A DNA stretch of 29,029 nucleotides, from the NCBI GenBank assembly GCA_902651635.1, contig CACRSC010000071.1, positions 133,842 through 162,870 of the forward strand. Direction: 5' to 3'. Positions 18,490 to 28,384 of this stretch are shown in pieces. A program made the position numbers and the translations under genes. The first letter of the stretch is position 1, and every line of letters begins with the position of its first letter. This stretch comes from Mastigamoeba balamuthi (lineage: Eukaryota; Evosea; Mastigamoebida; Mastigamoebidae). The notes under the pieces were generated by a model. That model saw only the letters and a list, made by a program, of their open reading frames with translations. It was not told the origin of the DNA and ran no database searches.

Positions 18490-19835
18490 TTTTCTATTCA
18501 TTTAAGATTCAGAAATCAACAGTTGTGGGTGGTGCGTTTGGGGGGGGGGCGTGTGTGTTGTGGGCGGTTCTGGGAAGACTGGTTCCGGAACCGCGTCCTG
18601 TTCTTGGTTCATCACTTTGTCTTTGTATCTGTAGAACATACTGGTTATAGTGTGGTTGTGGGCGACATTGTGGGTTTGACAGCATTGGCGGGTTGTGTGC
18701 TTTGGACTTGCCTATGTATTGCATATTGGCGTCTCCTGGTTCAGTTACTATAAAAGGCCTGTGGGTTTTACTGTAGGTTTGCAATGTTTGGCTGGGCAGG
18801 TGGTATCTGGGCAGTTGAAGGGTGATTTGGGGGTGTCTCCTGGTATAGGTCTTTTATGCGCTTTATGTGCCGTTTTGTTGTCTTTGTGGCTTATGTCATC
18901 TAGCCAGTCTTGCATAGTGGCAACCCATTCCTCTTGTATTTGTTGTTGTCGTTCTGATTGTTGGTTCTCAGTCCAGGCACCGTATGCTATTGTGTAGTGG
19001 CATCTTTGTATTTTCTGGATTGGATGTGTGCCTATGATGTTGGTGAGTTTCTTTCGCCACTGGAGTTGTTGTGGGCAGGTTCACAGATGGTGGGCTAGTG
19101 AGTTGGCTTTGGCCGTGCAGAAGGGGCACCTTGGATCGCTTCAGTGTAGTCAGGTGCATGGTGCTAGTTCTTCCCATACTCTTCGTGGGGTCACGATGCG
19201 TGCGTTTTTATGTGTTCAGTAAGTGTCCATGAGGGCCTGGTGCCATTGGAGCCCTCCCATGCATTGTGCCTGCTTTCTGGTTTTTTCGTGGAGGAGGGCC
19301 GATGGGATCCGATTGATGCCTGCTGTTGATTCTTGGGTCTCACACCAGTGAAGACAGTAGTGTCTGGCTATATTGAACACTGTGTGTCCAGTTGTGTGTG
19401 TGATGTCTCAGCAGATAGTTCATGAATAGTGGTGAGGTCTATCCCCATAGCAGGTGGTCGGGGTTGTGGCAACGATTGAGGGTGAGTGCCTATTGTGTGA
19501 GTCGGTCTGTGAGCACATATTCAGCCAGATGACTCTTTCCAGTTCCGTGTCCCATCTGTGGTTGTCTTGTGCTATATGGGCTTTAGTGGCATCACTTTCT
19601 TCTCCCTGTCCTTTGAGTTGGTGGCTGTGGATGTGTTGAAGGACTATTTCGCCTCTGTTAGCACGTGTGAGTTCCCGTAGTCAGATGAATCATGGACTGC
19701 GTCTCTGTCTACTACCATGGTGAGATCCCCCTCGTTCAGTTTTTTGACAATTTGGTCATTATCACATGCTATGATGCATTTAGTAGTGGGATCCATGATC
19801 TCTGCCATGTATTTGACAGCATGGAGTTCTGGGGT
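18490..19835 (-). mobile_element. Decayed retrotransposon-like sequence (RNase H and C-terminal zinc motif)
   Basis: Base composition changes abruptly to A/T- and TG-rich. On the minus strand short frames read like the 3' end of a non-LTR element. The segment TTKCIIACDNDQIVKKLN (about 19,760-19,800) followed by QHIHSHQLKGQG (about 19,620) recalls an RNase H domain. Further on, CPFCTAKANSLAHHL, an in-frame stop and TCPQQLQWRKKL form a Cys-Cys-His-Cys motif like those after the reverse transcriptase of such elements. Many stops and frame breaks show it is dead. No reverse transcriptase core is seen, so class is uncertain. Its right edge meets the duplicated ankyrin-like sequence. Confidence 0.5.
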
Positions 19836-20729
19836 CCAGCAGAGGCACACAGCCGCCACTTCTCATTGCCGTGCGGTGCTCACAGGCCTCGCGCAGTGGC
19901 TGTCACTGCGCTGGTCAGGGCTGCGTGCCGCATGGGGTCGTGGAGGCCCTCGCCATGCTCGACAGCGCCGTTCATGCCCGTCGCCCTGGACGTTGCTGAT
20001 GGAGGTGCAGCACTGGTGCAGGCCTGCAGGTTGGGGTGCCTCGCAGCGGTGCGCAGGCTCGCAGAGGCACCGCACTGCCTCTGGAGTAAGCACGCCAAGC
20101 ACAACGAATACCATGCTCAGGTCAGCAATGTTCTGTGGCCACGCAGACATCGTGCGGGAGCTGTCGCAGCCCCTGTGGTCTCTGGGAGAGGAGCAGGTCG
20201 CATTACAGGATTCAATTAGTTTGGACATCCAGAGGGCATGCGGTACTGAGAGTGCAGATGTCATCGATGTGCTGATGGGTCTGCCCTACAACACCGCGAA
20301 ACTGCGATGGCACCCACAGAATATCATTTCGAGCTCTTGCATTGAATATAACACAAAGCCCTCGAGGTACTCTGGAAGTACTGGGGCAGAGAGTGCCCCT
20401 CTCTCTCCTTGAAGTGCACATGTTACACCCCTTACCTCGATCTCGTTCGCAAGCTGTCGAGGCCGCCATTCAACATGGGACATGCTGATGCTGTGGCGAA
20501 CAACTGTGCTGCCCTCGTGGAGGCGGGATATCAAGGTATCATTGAAACGATCAGGGTTCTCGTCCGCCCACCATACTCCATGACCAAGGAGGACATGTGT
20601 TGTATCAGTGACCAAGTAGAGACGTGGAGTGACGTGGTTTTCTCTGTTCTGGCAGAGGAGCCTCTCTGCTATGGCTGCACCAGACCCAGAGCCCCTTCAG
20701 ATGAAATTCCCTGTGCTCATGTCTTCTAA
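19836..20729 (+). pseudogene. Truncated, frameshifted duplicate of the ankyrin-like gene
   Basis: From 19,836 the DNA closely matches the ankyrin-like gene from about 17,489 on; the first 120 bp differ at only a few positions. The 43-bp intron is kept (GTGCTCACAG...GGTCAG), so the copy arose from DNA, not from mRNA. The first exon is missing. Small deletions (1 bp and 2 bp near 19,940-19,970, 2 bp near 20,120) and a further break near 20,370 shift the frame. The original stop is lost, so the last frame runs on to 20,729. Parts remain clear, such as SRPPFNMGHADAVANNCAAL and VRPPYSMTKED. It is most likely a pseudogene; a chimeric transcript cannot be excluded. Confidence 0.8.
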
Positions 20730-20902
20730 GAACCATCAATAAGCTATTGGTCATTGCTGCAACTTTCTGTGCTACGTGCACACAATGCTACATTTTTCGT
20801 TTCTAGCTCTCCTCTCTTTCAAAGGTGTATGAATGGTTCCCCTGGATATCCAACAACACAGGAAACACATTTCCTTGTACTCTCGGGGGCCTGAGCATTC
20901 TG

Positions 20903-21940
20903 TCATCTGGCAGACATCTCCTCTGGGTCTGGGGACCCGGGAGCTGACGCGGACCCTCGGGTCGGGCGGGCACAGCGGTCCGATGCCCTGGTGGCGACGG
21001 GGAATGGGAGGAGTTCGATCCTGAGGGACCCTGTTATCACGCCCCGCGCGATGGCGTTGACGACGGCCCTCTGCGCGTCCTGAACGAGGGCCCCGTCCTC
21101 CAGTCGGAGAACCACGACACCCCCTGCATCGACCAGGATGCTCGCGCTCAGCGGCGGCCCGCTCCACTCGGTGCCAGCAGCAATCGAGTGCTCGCCGGGC
21201 GGCACGTCGCGGAACCCCCAAAACTCCCCCGCGGGGTCCGGAGTGAACACGACGCCGTCGGCGATGACATAGCAGAAGCCCTGCGCAGAGCCCAACAGCA
21301 CAACGAATCCCGTGAGCCTCCTCTGCTGCGCTGAGAGCACGTCCTCGCTGCTGGTGCACGAGGGCCTGGGGGCTGAAGATGAGAACGTGGGACTGTCATG
21401 CCCCGCGCCCGTGGTGACCACTGCGGTGCGCGCCCCTCCGAGAGAGGCCTGCGCCCACTCCTGCTGAACCACCAGCACGGTTGGCCGTGTGGCCATCGTT
21501 GGCGGCCTGGAGGCTGGAGGCTGCTGGGCTGGTCGTGCCAGGTCGCCGCCCCCTACGGAGGCCAGAGGGCTGAGGGGTGTCGCCCACAGCTGCTGGCCCA
21601 GCGTCGAGGGCTTCGGAGGCAGTGGGGACAGGAGGGCGATGCCCACGGGAATGGAAGTGCTCCGCCTCGGTGGCCTCTCCGTATCTGCTGGAGCCGAGGA
21701 GAGCAGCTGTTGGGGCCTCTTGCAGGGTCTCGCTGGTGCCGGTGCTGGCGAGGACACAACAGGCGGAAGAGCAGAAAGAGCACTGAGGCACGAGTGGCGG
21801 GAGCTCTTCTGGGCCAGCGGGCGGAAGAAGGCGCTGCGACCGGGCGACACAGAGCGGTCAACAGGCTGCATTCCGAGGCAGACGGCGTCGCATGAGTCGT
21901 GCAGTGACTGCGAGCGCACAGGGCCGTTTCTGTTCCACAT
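20903..21940 (-). CDS. Unrecognised Pro/Ala-rich protein of the MWNR paralogue pair (copy 1)
   Basis: A single frame of 345 aa is read from the Met at 21,940. That start is chosen because the second copy also begins MWNR followed by PVRSQSL; the frame itself is open further, to 22,078. Residues 1-140 are Pro/Ala/Ser-rich and conserved with copy 2 (SQSLxDxCDA, PLAQ, LPPV, LGRQL/LGQQL). The C-terminal half is a compact beta-like domain: LTGFVVLLGSAQGFCYVIAD, then GEFWGFRDVPPGEHSIAAG and GGVVVLRLEDGAL. The VPPGEH turn slightly resembles the N-terminal domain of the splicing factor AAR2, but too weakly to name it. No signal peptide or clear membrane span follows the chosen start. An intron inside the frame cannot be excluded. 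Confidence 0.6.
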   Translation of the reverse strand: MWNRNGPVRSQSLHDSCDAVCLGMQPVDRSVSPGRSAFFRPLAQKSSRHSCLSALSALPPVVSSPAPAPARPCKRPQQLLSSAPADTERPPRRSTSIPVGIALLSPLPPKPSTLGQQLWATPLSPLASVGGGDLARPAQQPPASRPPTMATRPTVLVVQQEWAQASLGGARTAVVTTGAGHDSPTFSSSAPRPSCTSSEDVLSAQQRRLTGFVVLLGSAQGFCYVIADGVVFTPDPAGEFWGFRDVPPGEHSIAAGTEWSGPPLSASILVDAGGVVVLRLEDGALVQDAQRAVVNAIARGVITGSLRIELLPFPVATRASDRCARPTRGSASAPGSPDPEEMSAR

Positions 21941-22142
21941 TACTCTGTGCGCAATGAGCGTGTAGCAATTTGGCGGAACAATGCACGCGGCAGACCGATA
22001 GCCCAGAGGAATCACGAGGCACAGTGCCACATTCCCGATTAGGAGTATTCCTTGCACCAGGAAAAGTCCGAACTGCACTAACCTCTCTGCATCTTTTCTC
22101 TGGCACTCAAGGTGAGGTAGGTGAGTTTGCCGAGACCGACTT
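21941..22142. other. Spacer between the two MWNR paralogues
   Basis: This is the presumed promoter of copy 1 and 3' flank of copy 2. It has a hydrophobic in-frame upstream stretch (FGLFLVQGILLIGNVALCL) that could be an alternative N-terminus of copy 1. Nothing else is seen. Confidence 0.35.
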
Positions 22143-23012
22143 CTAAGAACATAGCTGCTTGAACATTCTGTCCAGCAATTCAGCGAGCCTTTCCTTGTTG
22201 GTGATGTCTCTTTTGCAATCGGGCTCTCTCACGGAGTGCGGCAGGGCAAAATAGTAATCTGGCGAGACACTGTGGTACCTCCTCAACACTGGCTTCGTTT
22301 CTCACAGAGGTCTGCGCGAGGAGGGGCAGCGATAAAGGAGATTATTCACACTGTTGCCAGGAGAACGAAGACGACTGTGAAATTTGGAGTGCATTTGTCT
22401 TGAACGTGAGCTGCAGGCCAGAGTAGGCCACCAGCACTTAAACTCATTCGCGGAGCTGCCCTCGTTGGGCAGCCTCTGCTTTCCAGTGATGCACAGCCCT
22501 TCGTCGTTGCTGCTCTTGGCCAGCAGCTGAGCCCGGTCTGTGAGACTTCACTGTGCCCTGCGGATATTTCAGCAGAGAGTGATACCTTGTTCCTCCTCCT
22601 GGTCGCATCCGCCGATGGCCAGGGATGCACGGGGCATCTCCAGGAGCTGTCGGCCTAGAGCCGACGTCCTTGAGCGCAACGGGTACGAGAAAGCGATGCC
22701 CGATGCGACTGAGGGGTTGCTCCTCTGCTGCCTCAGCGCCTCCGAGTCCGCGGGCACTGCGGGCAGCAACAGCTGCTGCAGGGGGCTCTGCGAGGGCTGC
22801 CCTGCCGAGGCCCTCACGGGGGCATGCGCTGGGGCCGGCACAGACACCGGGGGGAGCTCGCAGAGACAGGATCTGCTGGGCGAGTGCTGCTGCGCCAGCG
22901 GGAGGACGAGTGCTTGATGGCCGTGGGCACCCAGCGGTGGATACACGCGGAACAGCGCGTCGCAGGGGTCGAGCAGCGACTGAGAGCGAACGGGCGCCAC
23001 TCGGTTCCACAT
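22143..23012 (-). CDS. MWNR paralogue, copy 2, with a different C-terminus (exons partly resolved)
   Basis: The first exon (about 22,580-23,012) starts MWNR and is homologous to copy 1 along about 140 residues, ending in ASLAIGGCDQEEEQ. A 47-bp intron (GTATCA...CTCACAG) would join it in phase to RAQLLAKSSNDEGLCITGK, which reads like real protein. Further down, a frame with the stop at 22,143-22,145 reads YYFALPHSVREPDCKRDITN and LAELLDRMFKQLC, also coding-like. The junctions between these pieces are not resolved. None of this C-terminal part resembles the VPPGEH domain of copy 1, so the two genes share only the N-terminal module. Function unknown. If the intron is wrong, the gene simply stops at 22,569. 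Confidence 0.45.
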
Positions 23013-24325
23013 CTCGATCGCTGTGAGATTGAAGAATGAAGAGCGATCTGGTGTACTATACGGGTACCCCAATTCAGCTCCTAAATTTAGAATTCGCACA
23101 CAATGCACCACAGGAAAACGCGGTCAGCTTTCGCATCATCGCCTTCCAACTCGGGAGATCCTCGCCACTGCCGCACGCGGTTGAATCCGCACTGGCTTTG
23201 CCCACAAATGCAAGGAGAGTAACGGAATCCGGTGGGCGAGAAGCAGCACATCTCGCCTCGTGAAAAACGGACGAACGCTCATGTTCTCTGCGATCTGTCG
23301 AAACCAATGTGGAACAATGACTTGCTGGATAGGAAGGGCCATCGCGGTGACACTGCCTCCTACTTCTGAAGAGCGGAACAACAGTTGTGCCTGTGGCTGA
23401 AAGAGAGAGAGAGCGAACAAGGTGTTCTCCTGGGGGAAATGACGGCAGGAGGGCGAAGAAAGGAGCCCGCACCGCTCTCCTTTTGGGAGGTATCGCGGTG
23501 CGTGAGGCGCTCCCCTGAACAGCGTGGTCGTGAGCGCGCAACTCCAGGAGCATCACGACCACCGCTCGCATCTACTGTGACTTCGTGATTTTCCGGTCTC
23601 AATTCTTCAATGGTCTTCTCATTCATGCCAACCGCAGATTTTGAGAAAGCCGCCGCACTGACGAGCGGTCGCATTCAATTACTCAAGGCGGGGGGGTACA
23701 GCCGTGCAGAATGCTCGCAGAACGCCGGCCATGCCTCCTGATCTTTTTTTCTTTTGCTGCTCAGGGCGACCACAATTTCCCCCCATAGGAAAGAGAGCCG
23801 GGCGGGGCGACGCGTTTGGCTCTGTGTGAACAGCGCAGAGCACCTCAGTGATTGCTCTGCGGTGCATCCTGTACAGAGGGGAAAACGTGACGGCTCGATT
23901 ACCTCTTTTCTTTTCTCGCACGTTTGGAAATTGGACAAAGCGCCATTACCTCTTTAATCACCAGAAAAATAAAACAAGAAAGAGGAGGGTGCAAGGCCGA
24001 CACCTCGAACCGTATGAGCTCTATGTAGCGTTCCTCAGCTATCTCCGAAGTGCAGAGTTCGGCCGGTAGTACCGCTGGTGCAGTTTAGGAGGGATCGTCC
24101 GTAAGCCCGCATCATAATTGCTGCAACCGGAAATTCTGAAGAACAGCAGCGCGGTTTTTGTGGGAAAAGATGCCAGAGCGGGCCATGACGGGTGCGGATT
24201 CACGAAAACAGGGCCTGCTGACGCACAAACGGGTGGTATCGACCTCGGGGCCCACGCACGCAAACCACCATTTCTAATTGCTTGACCACCAAGAAGAAAG
24301 ACCAAGTCGCCAAGACAACAGCGAG
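23013..24325. other. Long intergenic region upstream of the phosphatase gene
   Basis: This 1.3-kb stretch has mixed composition with A/T-rich parts. No convincing gene is seen on either strand. One small open frame, 23,625-23,741 (+, 38 aa, starting MPTADFEKAAALTSG), reads smoothly but is unsupported. A poly-T/poly-C run near 23,745 and an A-rich run near 23,965 are low-complexity. It must hold the promoters of the genes on either side. Confidence 0.5.
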
Positions 24326-26144
24326 ATGCGTGCAACAACGACGATGCTCGGGGCGGCGCAGCTGCTGGTGCTGCTGAGCTGCGGGGCGCTGGGAGAGGAC
24401 CTGAGCAAGTACTTTGCGACGGTGCGGACGTACCAGTACAGCGGGGGGAGGCCTGCGGCGGTGCCGGCGGGGTGCACGCTGGCGGGGGTGTACTACGTGT
24501 CGCGGCACGGGTCGCGCTACCCCACGGGCGGCAAGATCGAGAAGCAGGGCGAGCTGGCCGACTTTGTGCACAAGTACGACATCAAGAGCGCGTTCAAGTG
24601 GATGAAGAAGTGGACGCCCGAGTTCACGCAGGAGCAGGAGGGCATGCTGTCGGAGCGCGGCGCTGCCGACCTCAACGACATCGGCAAGCGCTTTGCCGAG
24701 AACTACAGGGCCCTCCTCTTCCCCTACACCCCCAACGCCGTCACCACCCAGAGCACCGGGGTGCGCCGCTTCCTCCGCCTCGCCTCTCGCCCGCTCGGGG
24801 GGTGTTTGTCCGTGCGCTGCGGGGTTCCTGCGGGGTCTGTGTTCTGTTGCTGCGGTCAGCGGAGGAAAACGCACTGCATTTTGTGCACTTGTTCATTCCA
24901 GTTTGCACAAACACCGAGAAGCGTTGCGACGTGCACTTGCGCCACACACACACACTCTCTCTCCGCCTTTTCTCCTCCCCCCCGCTTCCGTGAACCTTCC
25001 ACGGACGAGCACATGCGCTGACGCGATGGGTGGCGACGGACGACAGGTGCCCCGGACAGCGCAGACTGCGGCGGCGTTCACGTGGGGAGCAGTGGGGAAC
25101 GCGAGCGAGTGGGCGCGGAGGCCGTGGGTGGCGGTGTCGGAGAGCAAGAAGGCGGACAGGGTGCTGCGGTTCTTCAACGCGTGCCCGCGGTTCATCAGCG
25201 ATGTGAAGGAGAACAAGAGCGCGTCGTCCGAGATGGGGGCGTGGCTCAAGGCGGCGGTGCCGGGCATCGCCAAGAAGGTGGAGGGGCTGACGGGGATCCC
25301 GGCGGCGGACCTGGTGTCGAGCAACATGGTGCCGCGGATGTGGGACACGTGCACGTACGAGCAGACGGTGCTGGGCAACGGCCGCTGGTGCGCGCTGTTC
25401 GACGCCGAGGACGCCCAGGCCTTTGAGTACGCCGCCGACATGGACAAGTACTACGTCCGCGGCCACGGCGTCGCCCTCGCCAACCGCATCGCCGCCCCGC
25501 TCCTCCAGAGCGCCCTCGCCTACGCCGCCGACGCCGCCGCAGCCAAGCCCGGCACCCCCCGCGCCCGCCTCATGTTCGCCCACGCAGAGACCGTCCTCCC
25601 CCTCAAGGCCCTCCTCGGCCTCCACAGGGACCCCGCCCCCCTCCTCGCCTCCGCCTCCTACGCCCAGCGCGCCGCCCGCCTCTGGCGCACCTCCGACATC
25701 TGCACCATGGCCGCCAACCTCGCCTTTGTCGTCGCCCGCTGCCCCGCCTCGGGCAAGCACCTCCTCCAGCTCCTCGAGAGCGAGTCCCCCGTCGACTTCC
25801 CCGCCGTCCAGGGCTGCGCCTCCCACTGGTGCCCCCTCGACGCCGTCAAGGCCCACTACGCCTCCGCCACCGCCATCAACTTCGACGACATCTGCTCGTC
25901 CGTCCCTTCCCTCTCCCCTCCCCTCCCATCCCGACCCCTCCGCTTTGGAGTCTCGACTCTGACCCGCTCTGCTCTGCTGCTCCGCTTCACCCACAGTGTG
26001 GCGTCGCCCAAGTCCGATCACAGCAAGACCAGCACGCACAGCAAGCCCGCCAAGGACAGCTCCGACGCGCACATCCGCAACTCGGGGGCCCGCGTGGCTG
26101 CCTCGGCACTCGCCCTCGCGGCCCTGCTGCTGCTGGCCCTCTGA
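24326..26144 (+). CDS. Multiple inositol polyphosphate phosphatase-like histidine phosphatase (MINPP type), secreted, probably GPI-anchored
   Basis: Exons 24326-24760, 25047-25897 and 25997-26144 give 477 aa. The N-terminus is a signal peptide (AAQLLVLLSCGALG). The catalytic RHGSRYP lies at about 59-65 (nucleophile His). The C-terminal acid motif is HAE (about 324-326, in LMFAHAETVLPL), which separates MINPP from ordinary acid phosphatases with HD. Other family marks are RTAQTAAAF, DTCTYEQ, WCALFDAEDA and YYVRGHG. MINPP removes phosphates from inositol hexakisphosphate and lower inositol phosphates in the secretory path or outside the cell. The end is a Ser/Lys-rich stalk, then SGARVAASALALAALLLLAL, fitting a GPI signal or one membrane span. 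An in-frame ATG at 24,278 would only add a polar leader, so the later start is preferred. Intron 2 (99 bp) has no in-frame stop. Confidence 0.93.
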
Positions 26145-26530
26145 GCGGGACTGACCTGTCGGGCGGCGTGAGAGGCTACGAGGAATACACATCGCAACAC
26201 ATCGCAACTCATCTCTCCTCTCGGCACACATCACCTCAAAGCCTGACAAGAATGCTCCTTTGTATTCCAACAAGATGGCACCGTAGTGGATTCACGAGGC
26301 TGCATCTTGTTTCACGTACCGGATGCCGGAGTGTGTAATTCCCTGGTGGGCCTCCGTCAGGTGTGAGGAGTCCATACCCAAATGTTGTTACAAAGCCGCC
26401 GATGTGAGCGGCTTGGAGCAAGTGGTGCCTCATTCGCCCATTATGGCACCAAAACGGCCAAGAGCATCACACTCATCGTTGCCCAGGCAGCACGTGGAAA
26501 TGAAGATCAATCAACCCACGTGCGCGTGAT
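26145..26530. other. Convergent spacer after the phosphatase gene
   Basis: These 386 bp hold the 3' ends of the phosphatase and AlbA_2-like genes. A short direct repeat, ACACATCGCA, occurs twice near 26,190-26,210. No gene is seen. Confidence 0.5.
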
Positions 26531-27553
26531 TCAAACAATCGGCGGCTGCTGGGCAAAGAGGGTGACAACAACCTCGCCGATGCCTCCTGGCTCGACCCTC
26601 ACTACCTCGACCAGAGGCGGCGGCAGACCGCGCTCGGCCAGCGCGCGCTTCGCACGGACGAGGCCGAGGCCCGAGTTTGTCACGAGTTTGAACGCGGTCA
26701 TGACCTGGTAGATCGCCGGGTTGCGGGGCATGTGCAGCCCGCGCTCGATGGTGGAGACGTTGCCGTTGATGGGGAGCCCCGGCGAGCGGACAACGACCCT
26801 TGGGGAACGTGCAGTAGGCCGCGGTGTCAGGATGCGAGCGTGCAAATCGGAGGCGGTGCAGTGCGGACCTCTTCGGGGTTACGAACACGCGGATGTTGGA
26901 GCTGATCGTGTAGTCGCGGTGCGCCACAGCGTTGGTGAGCACCTCGCGAAACGCGTCGTAGGGGACACCGCCAGTGATCTCGCGGCACAGGGCGTCCTCC
27001 GCAGTTGCCGAGCGGCTCTCGGCCACGCTGACCTTGGCCCACTCGAGAGACACCCTCGTCAGGGTCACCAGGCTGAGGACCGTCGCCCCGGGCAGCTTGT
27101 TGCTCCTGATCACTCCTGGTGGCAGCCACCGAGCAGAACGTCAGCCGCGGCAGAGCACAAGCCAACCCCAGCGGTGGGCCGGACCGGTCTCGACGAGGAT
27201 CCCCACGAGCTCGTGGGTGCTGGCGTCGCGCTTCCCCGACTCGGTGCGCACGTAGTAGACCCCCTTGCACTTGTGCGGGCGTGCCGGCGAGCGCGGGACA
27301 CGCACGAGAACCACGCACCGCGACCTGGCACAGGGCATCGCGTGAGCCACGCCAGCCACGACAGGCACGGGGCGCAGGGGGCGCAGGGGGCGCTGCTCAC
27401 TCGGTGGTCTCAAGGTACGTGAGCGTCAGTCCCGCGAGGGGGCTCGCAGTTGTAGTGCGCGAGGTCCAGGACCACCCGCAGAGCGCGTCCGTGTCTCTTC
27501 TGTTCTTTATCGTTCCGAGGGTCCACATTCGGAACCACTGAAACAGTCAAGTC
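26531..27553 (-). pseudogene. AlbA_2 (Schlafen-type) / GHKL-ATPase protein, 5'-truncated and apparently frameshifted
   Basis: Three introns (27325-27400, 27116-27184, 26799-26868) join in phase. The product reads as an AlbA_2 domain (CVVLVRVPRSPARPHKCKG, then YYVRTESGKRDAS) followed by the GHKL-type C-terminal part (FREVLTNAVAHRDYTISSNI, RVVVRSPGLPINGN, MPRNPAIYQVM, SGLGLVRAKRALAERGLPPP). This pairing is common in bacterial and archaeal regulators related to RecG-like/divergent AAA_4 proteins. Upstream, the frame continues plausibly (ALRVVLDLAHYNCEP) only if one base is removed from a run of five G at 27,438-27,442. The start of AlbA_2 (the ESxxLEFK region) is absent; a caspase-family fragment lies there instead. 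So it is probably a broken gene, though a base-call error in the G run plus a missed upstream exon could also explain it. Confidence 0.75.
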
Positions 27554-27892
27554 TCAGAGCACCATCATCCCTCGGCTGCTCGAGTATGCTGTCAGTGTCA
27601 CCAGCAGTCTCGAGGTCTTCCATCTGTTCCGGCCGCAGAAAAAGAAGGCCTCGCGTATGGGAACGGTGGCCCTTGCTGCGCTGCTGTAGGCGATGGCCTC
27701 GAGTATTGTGCTGCAACCGCTGTTGTCGAGTGTGCTCTCCGTGATTTCGTTGCTCAGCACAGACCTAGCGACGTCTGGTGCCTGGGCCAGCATCTGTATC
27801 AGCGCACAGACCCACGGCTCCCACTCCTCCTGTCTTCTCTTCTCTCTCGAGTTTCCGTTATCCTGCAGCAGGAGCTGCGTAAAACGCTTCAC
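27554..27892 (-). pseudogene. Decayed internal fragment of the caspase/gluzincin family
   Basis: The frame reads KRFTQLLLQDNGN, then EPWVCALIQMLAQAPDVARS. It matches the helical region of the large gene near residues 510-550 (EKLALLDGNDD, RPWECMIREMLAQEPEATRT). The match continues in another frame (RPEQMEDLE, DSILEQP against LPASQVEEML, VLSELHP), which shows a frameshift. Neither the protease domains nor the ends of the gene are present here. Confidence 0.7.
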
Positions 27893-28384
27893 TTATGAAC
27901 CAGCACCCTATGGGTCCACACCGGCACAACGGCCCCCTGAGTCCCAGGAACAAATGCCGCGTTTGCTACATACCGCTCGGATTCCATGCTTGGCATCAGC
28001 AACATGCTTTGATGGATCGGATTCAGGCGACCCAGTGGACATCTACCTGCTCGCCCTCTGTCATGAAAAACAGACAGCTACCAGCGAACCGCACACGAGC
28101 ACCTCTTTTTGTACATCATCCAAGACTCTGGTCAGGAATGATGAACAATTGTATAAGAATGGCCGGTAGAGACCTCATAGTGTTCAGGTCCAGACCAGCG
28201 CCCCACGAATGTCACTACTTGTTTCTGCATCCGTATCAAGGCCCCCAAGCCGCGAACAAGGGGCTTCTACTGGCGGGTCAAAGACTGAGCACGTGTCCTT
28301 CCTTGCACAACATCTGGTCCGAAGAGCAACGGCACAGAAGAAACCACAAAGCGTTTCAACAAAACCACAGTGGCCCAAAGGTAC
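27893..28384. other. Intergenic region between family fragments
   Basis: These 492 bp lie between the decayed fragment and the 3' end of the right-edge copy. No supported gene is seen; a long plus-strand frame through it is antisense to the fragment in its first half. Confidence 0.45.

Noticed and set aside
23074-23674. Minus-strand frames of 94-165 codons in the long intergenic region
   Set aside because: No start context, splice support or recognisable motif; composition like non-coding sequence.
24000-24020. Possible tRNA B-box (GGTTCGAGG on the minus strand)
   Set aside because: The flanking bases cannot form a T-stem and no cloverleaf can be drawn around it.
24741-26273. 510-codon minus-strand frame across the phosphatase
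   Set aside because: Gly/Val/Arg-rich shadow of the MINPP coding exons; the plus strand carries the catalytic motifs.
27693-28169. Plus-strand 158-codon frame
   Set aside because: Its first half is antisense to the caspase-family fragment and the second half has no recognisable feature.
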